Source of the DNA: Microcystis aeruginosa FD4
GTDB lineage: Bacteria; Cyanobacteriota; Cyanobacteriia; Cyanobacteriales; Microcystaceae
DNA: 64,000 nucleotides
Direction of reading: 5' to 3'
Assembly: GCF_009792235.1 (NCBI RefSeq)
Contig: NZ_CP046973.1
Location: 2,666,001 to 2,730,000 of the forward strand
The notes beneath the pieces are model-generated. The model ran no database searches and had not been told where the DNA came from. It saw only the letters and a list, made by a program, of their open reading frames with translations. Positions 9,069-17,537 of the stretch are shown here, in pieces. Positions within the stretch are counted from its first letter, which is position 1; every line of letters starts with the position of its first letter. The position numbers and the translations under genes were made by a program.

Positions 9069-10244
9069 CTATGCTTCCACTAAACGAAAAGCCGCACCTA
9101 AACCGACAGCGATCTCATCGGGAGAAATTTTCCCATCATGGTTAATATCGATCGCATCGAATACCGCGTCGGTTCCTGCCCATTCTTCCCGGGTGATAAA
9201 ACCATCCCCATCATGATCATAGACTCGGAAAATATCTTCGGCGGCGTGTTCTAGGGTTGACTGACCTTCCAACTGGGTTAAACGTTGAATCAGCAATTGT
9301 TCTAATAATTCTAAAGCTTTGGTAAAACCTTGAATACCTTCCGTTAGTTTTTCGGAAGCCATGGCATCTTCGGCGTGCATTTTCTCAAAAGTGGCTTGAT
9401 CCATGGGGATTTTGACAATATCAAGGGTTGCAGCCAATGCTGGATCGAGCTTCCGGGGTAAATCGGCTTCTGTCTCTTGCAATTGTTCGAGAAGTTTCGG
9501 AGAAATGGTTAAAAGATCACAACCAGCTAACTCGCAAATTTCACCGATATTGCGGAAACTTGCCCCCATAACTTCGGTTTTATAACCAAACTTTTTATAG
9601 TAGTTATAGATCTGGGTAACGGATTGGACTCCAGGATCTTCAGCGCCAACGTAGTCTTTACCAGTTTCTTTTTTATACCAATCGAGAATCCGACCGACAA
9701 AGGGAGAAATTAAGGTTACTCCCGCTTCCGCACAGGCGATCGCCTGATGGAAACCGAATAATAGGGTTAAATTACAGTGAATTCCCTCTTTTTCGAGGAC
9801 TTCTGCGGCTTTAATGCCTTCCCAAGTTGAGGCAATTTTAATTAAGACTCTTTCTCTAGAGATAGCTGCTTGTTCATACTGGGAAATGAGATAACGGGCC
9901 TTGTGGATGGTAGCTTGGGTATCGTAGGAAAGACGGGCATCCACTTCGGTGGAGACGCGGCCGGGGACGATTTGCAGGATTTGTAGGCCAAAACCGATCG
10001 CTAGGCGATCAAAAGCTAATTTGGCCACATCTTCTGGGGTGGCCTGCTCCCCTAATTCTTTTCTGGCCGCTTGCAGGGTTTGATCGACAATCGGCTGATA
10101 TTGGGGCATTTGGGCTGCAGCCGTAATCAGGGAGGGGTTAGTGGTGGTGTCTTGGGGGGTAAAAGCTTCGATCGCTTGGATATCGCCGGTATCGGCAACA
10201 ACCACTGTAAATTGGCGTAATTGTTCTAGTAGGGTTTTAGCCAT
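9069..10244 (-). CDS. tal: Transaldolase with C-terminal EF-hand pair
   Basis: The 391-residue enzyme transfers dihydroxyacetone units in the non-oxidative pentose phosphate pathway. Residues 1-325 are a TalB-type barrel with TTTNPSLI near residue 35, the Schiff-base lysine K136 in RVLIKIASTWEG, and the NLTLLFGFHQA strand. Residues about 335-385 carry two canonical EF-hand loops, DHDGDGFITREEW and DINHDGKISPDE, which suggests Ca2+ binding. The barrel alone is the length of E. coli TalB; the EF-hand tail is an addition known in cyanobacterial transaldolases. Confidence 0.95.
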   Translation of the reverse strand: MAKTLLEQLRQFTVVVADTGDIQAIEAFTPQDTTTNPSLITAAAQMPQYQPIVDQTLQAARKELGEQATPEDVAKLAFDRLAIGFGLQILQIVPGRVSTEVDARLSYDTQATIHKARYLISQYEQAAISRERVLIKIASTWEGIKAAEVLEKEGIHCNLTLLFGFHQAIACAEAGVTLISPFVGRILDWYKKETGKDYVGAEDPGVQSVTQIYNYYKKFGYKTEVMGASFRNIGEICELAGCDLLTISPKLLEQLQETEADLPRKLDPALAATLDIVKIPMDQATFEKMHAEDAMASEKLTEGIQGFTKALELLEQLLIQRLTQLEGQSTLEHAAEDIFRVYDHDGDGFITREEWAGTDAVFDAIDINHDGKISPDEIAVGLGAAFRLVEA

Positions 10245-10454
10245 GACTTCTCCAGATGCGTGTTAACACGAGACTTCATCCACATCTTAGCGATTCGATC
10301 GAGAGGAAGGGGAAAAATTCCCGATTGATTTAATTCCCAAGCACAGACCTGGCCAAAGTCGGGATAAGCCGGGGAATCTTTTAGCTACTCCTTGCCCAAA
10401 GTCCTCTATTTGTGATATTATTAGTGATTGTGTCGATTTAATAAAAGGGAGTTT

Positions 10455-10658
10455 ATGCCCAAGCTAAAAACGCGAAAGGCGGCGGCCAAACGATTCGAGG
10501 CCACGGGAAGCGGCAAAAAAATCAAACGTCGCAAAGCCTTCAAAAATCACCTACTCGATCATAAAAGTGCCGAACGCAAGCGCCGTCGTTTGTCCCAGAT
10601 TACCCTGGTACACGAGCGCGACGAGAAGGAAGTGCGCTTAATGTTGCCCTATTTGTAA
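10455..10658 (+). CDS. rpmI: 50S ribosomal protein L35
   Basis: The 67-residue, strongly basic protein matches L35, starting MPKLKTRKAAAKRF and containing the KNHLLDHKSAERKRRL-like core. The ATG at 10455 follows an AAGGGAG ribosome-binding site; an in-frame extension to 10428 lacks the conserved start. It forms an operon with rplT 31 bases downstream. A TATTAT -10-like box at about 10415-10420 may be the promoter. No infC gene precedes it here. Confidence 0.97.
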   Translation: MPKLKTRKAAAKRFEATGSGKKIKRRKAFKNHLLDHKSAERKRRRLSQITLVHERDEKEVRLMLPYL

Positions 10659-10689
10659 GTTTTCCAGAAAAATTGTCTAAAGGATTATC

Positions 10690-11037
10690 ATGTCTAGAGT
10701 AAAACGGGGGAATGTCGCCCGCAAGCGACGCAAAAAAATTCTCAAATTAGCCAAAGGTTTTCGCGGTTCTCACTCGCGCTTATTCCGTACCGCTAACCAA
10801 CAGGTAATGAAGGCCTTGCGGAATGCCTATAGAGACCGTCGCAAACGGAAACGCGATTTTCGTCGTCTTTGGATTACCCGCATTAACGCGGCTGCCCGTC
10901 AACAGGGCATCAGTTACAGCCAACTGACCGGACAATTAAAGAAAGCTAATATCCTCCTCAATCGGAAAATGTTAGCCCAATTAGCCGTCCTCGATCCCGT
11001 CGCTTTTGCTAAAGTGGTAGAACTAGCCAAAGGATAA
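10690..11037 (+). CDS. rplT: 50S ribosomal protein L20
   Basis: The 115-residue basic protein is L20, an early 23S rRNA binder needed for large-subunit assembly and, in other bacteria, a repressor of its own operon. It shows the signature SRVKRGNVARKRRKKILKLA, the long helix to about residue 60, and the C-terminal globular part ending with AFAKVVELAKG. It follows rpmI and precedes phoH by 13 bases. A fragment of its 3' end is duplicated in inverted orientation at about 14310-14360. Confidence 0.98.
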   Translation: MSRVKRGNVARKRRKKILKLAKGFRGSHSRLFRTANQQVMKALRNAYRDRRKRKRDFRRLWITRINAAARQQGISYSQLTGQLKKANILLNRKMLAQLAVLDPVAFAKVVELAKG

Positions 11038-11050
11038 TTTAACCCCAAGC

Positions 11051-12007
11051 ATGACGGAAACTTGGCAAACGATTCAATTCCCCAGTTCAGAAAGTGCGAT
11101 CGCTTTAGCAGGTCATCAAGAAGCTAACCTCAAATTGATAGCCAGGCAAACTGGGGCGAATTTAGTCCTCAGAGGGATGGAATTACGGATTGCGGGGCAA
11201 CCAACCCCCGTGGAGCGTGCGACAGCGATTGTACGCTCCTTAAGTATTTTATGGCAAGAGGCCAAGTTAATCGCCGAAGCCGATATTATGACCGCTATCC
11301 ATGCCCTCGATACGGGGCGTTCTAGCGAGTATAAAGAACTACAGCAGGATATTCTCGCTCGTACCCGTCGCGGGGAGCCAATTCGGGCGAAAACCTTCCG
11401 TCAGCGTCAATATATCCAAGCGATTCAAAGTCACGATATCACCTTTTGTATTGGACCTGCCGGCACGGGGAAAACCTTTTTAGCCGCCGTTTTAGCCGTA
11501 CAGGCTTTATTAGAAGATAAAGTAGAACGGATTATCCTTACCCGGCCGGCCGTGGAAGCAGGGGAAAAACTAGGCTTTCTCCCGGGGGATTTACAGCAAA
11601 AAGTCGATCCTTTTCTGCGTCCCCTCTACGATGCTTTATACGAATTTATCGAAGCGGCTAAAATTCCCGACCTGATGGAACGGGGTAAAATCGAAATCGC
11701 TCCCTTAGCTTATATGCGGGGACGAACCCTAGCTAATGCTTTTGTTATCGTTGATGAGGCCCAAAATACCACCCCAGCACAGTTAAAAATGGTCTTAACT
11801 CGCTTGGGATTTGGTTCGCGCATGGTAGTAACTGGAGATGTCACTCAAACCGATTTACCGCAACCACAGGAATCGGGGTTAATTGCCGCTCAAAAAATCC
11901 TCAAATCAGTAGAAGGGATCGCTTTTTGTTACCTATCGCGAGCCGATGTGGTGCGTCATCCCCTAGTACAAAAAATCGTCTCAGCCTACGAACAGCACGA
12001 AAAATAA
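11051..12007 (+). CDS. phoH: PhoH-like ATPase
   Basis: The 318-residue protein is a PhoH/YbeZ-type P-loop NTPase, a family tied to RNA metabolism with endoribonuclease YbeY. An N-terminal KH-like part (about residues 10-75) precedes Walker A GPAGTGKT at residues 135-142, the acidic AFVIVDEAQNT Walker B segment, and a sensor region GSRMVVTGDVTQTDLP. The start is 13 bases after rplT, so it is probably part of the rpmI-rplT operon. Its first and last parts recur in a deleted inverted copy at 14031-14360. Confidence 0.93.
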   Translation: MTETWQTIQFPSSESAIALAGHQEANLKLIARQTGANLVLRGMELRIAGQPTPVERATAIVRSLSILWQEAKLIAEADIMTAIHALDTGRSSEYKELQQDILARTRRGEPIRAKTFRQRQYIQAIQSHDITFCIGPAGTGKTFLAAVLAVQALLEDKVERIILTRPAVEAGEKLGFLPGDLQQKVDPFLRPLYDALYEFIEAAKIPDLMERGKIEIAPLAYMRGRTLANAFVIVDEAQNTTPAQLKMVLTRLGFGSRMVVTGDVTQTDLPQPQESGLIAAQKILKSVEGIAFCYLSRADVVRHPLVQKIVSAYEQHEK

Positions 12008-12242
12008 CAGACTGTTGAGATAGTCGCTCTTGTACTCTTGCGAGAGGGTTAGCAAGATGTCTAATTAATTTTGCTTAGGTACTTACTGCTCTTACTCTCG
12101 TCACAGAACGGTACAATTAGAGAGATTAGCTGCCCTATTTCCTCAACCAATTACCTTTGAAAGCAGAAGAAGAAATTTACAGAGGTTTCTCAAGTTACCG
12201 CAATTAAGTGTGAAATTCTTATGGTTTCCGGTTCTTCGTTAA

Positions 12243-12462
12243 GTAGGGTTTGCGGCAAAAAGTTTTTTGTGGGGGCAGGGTGTGGGGTGTAGGGTGTGGG
12301 GTGTAGGGTTTTACCGATTTTGAGGTAGTCAGTTACCTAATTTTCAGGGAAAAAGTACCTGAATTTTACCCCCGATCACTCCAATGGTCAGCACTTTTTG
12401 AGGGGAAAAAAGTCTAAAAGCCTTATCCAACAAGGTTTTTAGATTTATTCAGCCAACCCTAA
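12243..12462. repeat. Element with TAGGGTTTGC/GGCTGAA terminal inverted repeats, copy 1
   Basis: The 220-base stretch starts TAGGGTTTGCGGCAAAAAG and ends TTCAGCCAACCCTAA, which pair imperfectly. Inside are GTGTGGGGTGTAGG words. Similar ends enclose 49971-50210 and, in a minimal 67-base form, 27352-27418. No reading frame is present. The rest of the spacer after phoH (12008-12242) shows no gene. Confidence 0.65.
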
Positions 12463-12741
12463 TTATGATTGAGAAAAAGGGAGAATAATATAGCGAATGA
12501 CTGTTCCTAGTGAAATTGTTCCCAAGATGCCGATTAACGTCCAAATCTGTGCTTTCTGAGAGCCTTTTAATTCTTTTATATCTTCTTTTACCCCTTCAAT
12601 ATCTTTTTCTAAACTATCGACTTTTTCCTCTAATCTTGCCTGTACTATTTTAATATCCATAACATCTTTTTGCAGATTATCTAACTTCTGATTAATTGAA
12701 CCTCAAACTTCTTTGAGGTCTTGTTCAAGAGTAACTGACAT
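12463..12741 (-). pseudogene. Small coiled-coil membrane protein with an in-frame stop
   Basis: From an ATG at 12741 the frame reads MSVTLEQDLKEV, then a TGA, then GSINQKLDNLQKDV, and continues open from the methionine at 12660 for 65 codons. The 65-codon part has an acidic and basic coiled coil, then a hydrophobic segment (IWTLIGILGTISLGTVIRYI). The layout is the same as the intact 154-residue protein at 42707-43171. Either it is a nonsense-mutated gene or translation restarts at 12660. Its 3' end abuts the inverted-repeat element at 12462. Confidence 0.6.
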
Positions 12742-12754
12742 CTAAGGATTCTCC

Positions 12755-12852
12755 TATAGCGGTATGCAGTCGAATGAGGTATACTGCAACAAGCTATAAG
12801 TCAGTCTAGGCAAGACGATGGTCTGTATCTCACTCAAGCGAATACCGCTATA
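12755..12852. mobile_element. 98-bp miniature inverted-repeat element, copy 1
   Basis: The sequence begins TATAGCGGTATGCAGTCGAA and ends TTCG or CAAGCG type sequence closing with AATACCGCTATA, so the terminal 10 or more bases are an inverted repeat. Its reverse complement recurs at 53739-53836 with a single mismatch over 98 bases. It has no coding capacity, and its size and ends fit a MITE moved by a transposase supplied in trans. The rest of the 12853-13061 spacer shows no gene. Confidence 0.85.
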
Positions 12853-13061
12853 ATAATGATAGTTATCAGTATTATTGTCTATCTTGTCTCAGGTGCTTGC
12901 CAAACATTGCGCCTCATTTTACCTTCCTGCATTCCCTAATTGTTGCCCTACCGCTACCATTATCTCAACTAATCTCCGAGCCGATAATGCCTGATTTTCC
13001 TGTAAAATTCCGGGTTCATCGCCTTAATCTAGCTGACGGCTGACTTAACCCTAATAACAAT

Positions 13062-14030
13062 TTAAGCCAACCCTTTCTCAGCCAACCATTGAGGATTATA
13101 TAAACGAGATTGATAACGGGCCCCACCATCACAAAGAACAGTAACAATAGTGTGGCCTGGCCCCATTTGTTTAGCTAAAGCTACTGCAGCACCAACATTA
13201 ATACCCACAGAACCCCCCATAAATAAACCATCTTTTTGTAATAGTTGATAAACAACTTTGATGGCAGTGGGATCATCAATTTGAATGGCATCATCTATAG
13301 GTGCGCCTTCCATATTAGCCGTAATACGACTATTACCAATCCCTTCAGTAATTGAACTACCTTCAAGGGTAATTGTCCCGGTTTTCACATAACTATATAA
13401 ACCGCTACCCATCGGATCCGCCACCAGGCAGCGCACCTGGGGATTTTGGTCTTTTAAAAACATCGCCACCCCCGCGTAGGTTCCCCCAGTTCCCGTGGCA
13501 GCCACCCAAGCATCAATTTTACCGTCGGTTTGTTCCCAGATTTCCTGGCCAGTGGTTTCGTAGTGAGCGCGACGATTAGCCAGATTATCGAATTGATTAG
13601 CCCAGATAGCATTTTCCATCTCGCTGGCCACTCTCCCCGATAATTTAACGTAATTATTGGCATCCCGGTAAGGAACGGCGGGAACAGTACGCACTTCCGC
13701 GCCAAGGGTTCTCAATAGGTCAATTTTCTCTTGGGATTGGGTATCGGGAATGATAATCAGGCATTTATAACCTTTAGCATTGCAGATATGCGCCAAACCG
13801 ATGCCAGTATTGCCGGCGGTTCCTTCGACAACGGTTCCCCCCGGTTGGAGAGTACCAGCTTTTTCCGCTTCTTGGATAATATATAAAGCGGCGCGATCCT
13901 TGACCGAACCACCGGGGTTAAGAAATTCGGCCTTACCGAGAATCTCGCAGCCAGTTTCCTCGCTAAAACTATTGAGACGAATTAGGGGAGTATTACCCAC
14001 CGCATCGACGAAACCATTTTTAATATCCAT
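13062..14030 (-). CDS. cysK: Cysteine synthase A (O-acetylserine sulfhydrylase)
   Basis: The 322-residue PLP enzyme makes cysteine from O-acetylserine and sulfide. The PLP lysine is K44 in NPGGSVKDRAA, followed by the TAGNTGIGLAH substrate loop and the glycine-rich phosphate-binding segment ATGTGGTYAG. A serine-containing GGSVGINVGAA lies near the C-terminus. The length is normal. The start codon lies next to an inverted fragment of phoH (14031-14360), so the native upstream region has been replaced and its promoter must be local or imported. Confidence 0.95.
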   Translation of the reverse strand: MDIKNGFVDAVGNTPLIRLNSFSEETGCEILGKAEFLNPGGSVKDRAALYIIQEAEKAGTLQPGGTVVEGTAGNTGIGLAHICNAKGYKCLIIIPDTQSQEKIDLLRTLGAEVRTVPAVPYRDANNYVKLSGRVASEMENAIWANQFDNLANRRAHYETTGQEIWEQTDGKIDAWVAATGTGGTYAGVAMFLKDQNPQVRCLVADPMGSGLYSYVKTGTITLEGSSITEGIGNSRITANMEGAPIDDAIQIDDPTAIKVVYQLLQKDGLFMGGSVGINVGAAVALAKQMGPGHTIVTVLCDGGARYQSRLYNPQWLAEKGLA

Positions 14031-14360
14031 AATCTGTTATTTTTCGTGCTGTTCGTAGGCTGAGACGGTTTTTTGTCCTAAGGGATGACGCACCACATCG
14101 GCCCGCGATAGGTAAGAAAAAGCGATCCCTTCTACTGATTTTAGGATTTTTTGAGCGGCAATTAACCCCGATTCCTGTGGTTGCCGTAAATCGGTTTGGG
14201 TGACATCTCCAGTTACTACCATGCGCAAACCGAATCCCAAGCGAGTTAAGACCATCAATGCGATCGCACTTTCTCAACTGGGGAATTGAATCGTTGGCCA
14301 AATTCTACCACTTTAGCAAAAGCGACGGGAGCGAGGATGGCTAATTGGGCTAACATTTTT
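14031..14360 (-). pseudogene. Inverted, internally deleted copy of the rplT-phoH junction
   Basis: Read on the minus strand, this is about 50 bases of the rplT 3' end (matching roughly 10967-11025), then the phoH start (about 11063-11104), then the phoH 3' end from about 11790 through its stop codon and a few bases beyond. About 45 bases at the rplT-phoH boundary and about 690 bases inside phoH are missing. The remaining 73-codon frame (14037-14258) differs from the phoH C-terminus at six positions. The copy ends at the cysK start codon. Confidence 0.9.
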
Positions 14361-14463
14361 CAATTGTTGTCTTCGCTGGAAATATTGATTAAATTGGAAG
14401 TTTTTTAGCTGTTATTAGTTACTTAACCTAATATGGTGGTGGCATTCTGTAAGGAGTCCCGCC

Positions 14464-15390
14464 GTGACTAACAATTCGATCGAGCCTTTGACTATTGGCA
14501 ATACGATTAATACTGCCTTCCGTCTTTATCGCAATCGCTTCCAAACTTATGTATTCTTTGCTGTCCGCGCCTGCTTGTGGTCGCTTCTTCCCTTAATTTT
14601 GCAATTAATTCTCAGTCAATTACTTTATCAAACAATTACCCCCGAAGAAGGCAGCGATATCGGTTTACGTTTATTTCTTTTCCCGATACAAATTTTCTCG
14701 GCCGCTAAGTCTCTTTTCAATAATGCGGTTATCTCACGATTAGCTTTTCAAGACATCATTTATCAGCCGGAAACTTCCGGACAAGCAGAAAAAAAAGTTA
14801 AGCCGAAAATGTGGCGCCTGTGGTGGTTGCAGGTTTTGATCGGTTTGTTGGGAGCGGCAATAATTTTGGCGATAACGCTGTCTCTGGTGCTAGTAAGTTT
14901 TATCCCCATCCTTGGTGTATTGCTTATTTTACTGGCTTTTTTCTGTCTTCCTTTTTTCTTCCTTTGGTTATCTGCTCGGATTTACATTGCCGAATTGCCC
15001 TTAGTAATTGAAGATAATTTAGGTAGTTGGCAAGCAATCAAGAGAGGTTGGCATTTAACTAAAAACTCGGCTTGGAGAATTGTGGGTGTGATATTGATTG
15101 CCAGTTTATTAATTATTCCAGTTTATCTTCTGTCGGCGGTTTTGGCTTCAATTCCCCTCTGGGTCAATTTTTTCTCTTTTTATAGTAGTTTGGAATCGGT
15201 GGAGGACTGGGAAACGCTCACGGAAAATCCTCTTTTTTTCCGACAAATGGCGATGTCTTCCTATGGGCTGATTACTATTTTCTCACTTCTGAGTATTTTA
15301 TTAGTTCCTTTTTGGCAATCTCTCAAAAGTGTGATCTATAATCATCTTTTGAACCAGAAAAAAATAATGGGGGAGAATACTAATAACTGA
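14464..15390 (+). CDS. Predicted polytopic membrane protein
   Basis: The 308-residue protein has a GTG start with an AAGGAG-type site just upstream (TAAGGAGTCCCGCC). Residues 1-20 are polar (IEPLTIGNTINTAFRLYRNR), then come about five or six hydrophobic segments, at about 28-52, 75-95, 120-165, 205-230 and 275-300. The layout resembles cyanobacterial membrane proteins annotated as glycerophosphodiester-phosphodiesterase-type membrane domains, but no catalytic motif is visible and the function is unknown. It stands alone between the phoH relic and ISL3 copy 2. Confidence 0.7.
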   Translation: MTNNSIEPLTIGNTINTAFRLYRNRFQTYVFFAVRACLWSLLPLILQLILSQLLYQTITPEEGSDIGLRLFLFPIQIFSAAKSLFNNAVISRLAFQDIIYQPETSGQAEKKVKPKMWRLWWLQVLIGLLGAAIILAITLSLVLVSFIPILGVLLILLAFFCLPFFFLWLSARIYIAELPLVIEDNLGSWQAIKRGWHLTKNSAWRIVGVILIASLLIIPVYLLSAVLASIPLWVNFFSFYSSLESVEDWETLTENPLFFRQMAMSSYGLITIFSLLSILLVPFWQSLKSVIYNHLLNQKKIMGENTNN

Positions 15391-15571
15391 GCGGCTGTTG
15401 GTCAGGGTAAGCTCATCTAATTTGGTATAAATTGTACTTGACAAAGATTTATAAATAGGGTAGGAAACTCCCTATAGCACTGTCCCGCACCGCCAGTACC
15501 CAGACTTAGCCTCTGCTACCTATGTATAGTTTATAAGTAGCCTTAGTCTAACTGTTGTTGATTAAAATTAA

Positions 15572-16627
15572 GGATCTTCGGGACTTGTTATGGGAATAAT
15601 TAATTTAAAATAAAATTCGATGAGAGCGCCTACGCCCAAAAGTGGCTGAAATTCATACAGGTAAGGACTTTAGGCACAAACGGGTTAATACCAAAAGGCT
15701 GAAGAAATTATTGCTCAAGACCTATCGAAATTACGGCGGATTCATGTTTGTTCCGGTACATTCTCCACGCCGAAAGGCTTATCCAATAAGGAATTGACTG
15801 TGCCATAGGCATCAAGCAACCGCCGTAAAAAGACTAGGAATCGATGAAATCGCTCTAGTCAAAGGACAAAAAAATTACTGTGCAGTTTTAGTAAATTTAG
15901 ATACGGGAAAACTAATAGCTATTCTAGAGAAGCGAACACAACATGAGTTGAGAAAAATGCTTACAGGCTGGGGAAAAGAGGTGTTAGGGCTAATTGAGGA
16001 AGTGAGCATAGACCTTTGGTTGCCCTATAAAAATCTGGTGAAAGAATTGATACCATCGGCCGAGGTAGTCGCCGATAGATTCCATGTAATGAAACAAATT
16101 AATCAAGAGTTAGACGAACAGAGAAGAGCAGAAAAAAGAGCCATAGAAGCGCAGAAAAATAAAAAACAGAAAGCGGAAAAAGAAGCCAAGCTAGAAGTTT
16201 TAAAGCGAAGTAAATATAGCCGGTTAAAAAATGAAGAAGATTTAACGGAAACCCAAAAAATCAAACTAGAAGCTATCAAAAAAACTTGGCCAAATTTGAA
16301 AGAGATGCACGAATTAAAGGAAGAATTCAGAAGGATGTACGAAACCTCAAAGAATCCGAGAGAAGGACTGCTATCCATCTCGGAATGGTTGGCAAAATCC
16401 TCCAGTATTTTTCCCAAGAGTTGTCAAACAATCCGAAACTGGTTTGGAGAAATCATTAGTTATTTCGAGCGAAGGACAACGAATGGATTAGTCGAGGGAA
16501 TCAACAATAAACTTAAACTAATAAAACGGCGAGGCTATGGCTTGAGAAACTTTCGGAATTTTTGGGTTAGAAGTATGTTGTCTTGGCATTTTGTATGTTA
16601 ATTTAGCATAAAGAGTAACGAAGAAGC
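15572..16627 (+). mobile_element. ISL3-family insertion sequence, shortened copy 2
   Basis: The copy begins GGATCTTCGGGACTTGTTAT and ends with CATAAAGAGTAACGAAG plus a mutated tip, the same ends as the element at 2901-4322 but in opposite orientation. It is about 370 bases shorter. After the left end (to about 15690) roughly 140 bases are unrelated to copy 1 (about 15691-15828), and the transposase picks up at a position corresponding to about codon 130. It is defective. Confidence 0.8.
15829..16601 (+). pseudogene. ISL3-family transposase, C-terminal two-thirds
   Basis: From 15829 the frame reads KRLGIDEIALVKGQKNYCAV and continues open to 16601, closing with NGLVEGINNKLKLIKRRGYG. The largest ATG-started part is 15948-16601 (217 codons). 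The N-terminal zinc-ribbon and first catalytic segment present in copy 1 are missing, so the protein is truncated. This copy keeps the bases whose loss or gain shifts the frame in copy 1, so it marks where copy 1 was damaged. Confidence 0.8.
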
Positions 16628-16636
16628 AAATTTTAT

Positions 16637-17176
16637 ATGTCTGAACCGCCTCAATTTCTCCAACAACGTCTTTTTTATCAGGGTCGCGTCTTTCAATTTG
16701 AAGTCTCGAAACTCCGTTTACCTAACGGTGTCGAGGGAGAATGGGAATGTGTCCGTCATCCAGGGGGCGCTTTAGCAGTTCCGATCACCAAGGAAGGTCA
16801 ATTAGTTTTAGTACGCCAGTATCGATTTAGTTTGCAAGCTCGAATTCTGGAATTTCCCGCAGGAACGATCGATGAAGGAGAAGACCCTGCTACGACGGTC
16901 AAACGAGAATTAGAGGAAGAAGCGGGCTATCGGGCGCACAATTGGCAATCTTTGGGTAAATTTGCCCTAGCACCAGGTTATTCCGATGAATACATCTATG
17001 CTTTTCTGGCGCGGGAGCTGGAAAAATTAAGCTTGCCCCCCGCTCAAGATGTCGATGAAGATCTAGAAGTGGTTTTTATGAGTTTTGAGGAAATGGAATC
17101 AGCGATCGCCAAGGGAGAATCGATCGATGCTAAAACTATTACTAGCTTCTATCTGGCCCGTTTAGCTCTTAATTAA
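16637..17176 (+). CDS. Nudix hydrolase, ADP-ribose pyrophosphatase type
   Basis: The 179-residue protein carries a full Nudix box at residues 76-98: G76, E82, then RELEEEAGY with the catalytic glutamates. The preceding VLVRQYRFSLQARILEFPAG is typical of ADP-sugar pyrophosphatases related to E. coli NudF, so ADP-ribose or another nucleotide sugar is the likely substrate. It starts 10 bases after the end of ISL3 copy 2, so its original promoter region may have been displaced. Its 3' end overlaps the next minus-strand gene by 8 bases. Confidence 0.9.
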   Translation: MSEPPQFLQQRLFYQGRVFQFEVSKLRLPNGVEGEWECVRHPGGALAVPITKEGQLVLVRQYRFSLQARILEFPAGTIDEGEDPATTVKRELEEEAGYRAHNWQSLGKFALAPGYSDEYIYAFLARELEKLSLPPAQDVDEDLEVVFMSFEEMESAIAKGESIDAKTITSFYLARLALN

Positions 17177-17351
17177 TCTTTTCAATCACCGCTTGTCCTA
17201 GTTGAATCAACTCAAAACCGATAAAAAGGCTTAAAATCAGGGTGACAGCCTGATTAAGCAGGGGTATATTGCCTTTGCCTAGAACAGAAGCGACGAATTT
17301 GACCACAACTAAAACGAGAGCGCTAACAACGGCGATTTTGACGGCTATCAT
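17169..17351 (-). CDS. Small membrane protein (60 aa), unknown function
   Basis: The protein is almost wholly hydrophobic, with two predicted membrane helices at about residues 3-22 and 34-54 (AVTLILSLFIGFELIQLGQA) and a short polar link. It overlaps the Nudix gene tail to tail by 8 bases. It has a clear ATG, although no strong ribosome-binding site was seen. No known family was recognised; the coherent helix pattern suggests a real gene. Confidence 0.55.
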   Translation of the reverse strand: MIAVKIAVVSALVLVVVKFVASVLGKGNIPLLNQAVTLILSLFIGFELIQLGQAVIEKIN

Positions 17352-17537
17352 AGATTAATTTTTCCTCACGGTTAACCAAAGTATACTATTTCTACACTTT
17401 TTCTGGCTAGTTTCACCTTGGGCTTGATACAAAATGTAGCATTTTGGTGGAGAGCGCTCCTGTCATTGCCAAAAATGCACAGGATTTTGTTAAGAATTTT
17501 ACAATATAGTTGGATTTATTTGCTCAGAAGGAGATTT

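Noticed and set aside
13373..14058. Plus-strand frames opposite cysK
   Set aside because: They are antisense shadows of cysK without start-site or family support.
17418..17537. N-terminal 40-residue extension of the glycosyltransferase
   Set aside because: The ATG at 17538 has a perfect AAGGAG site at the right distance, while 17418 has none.
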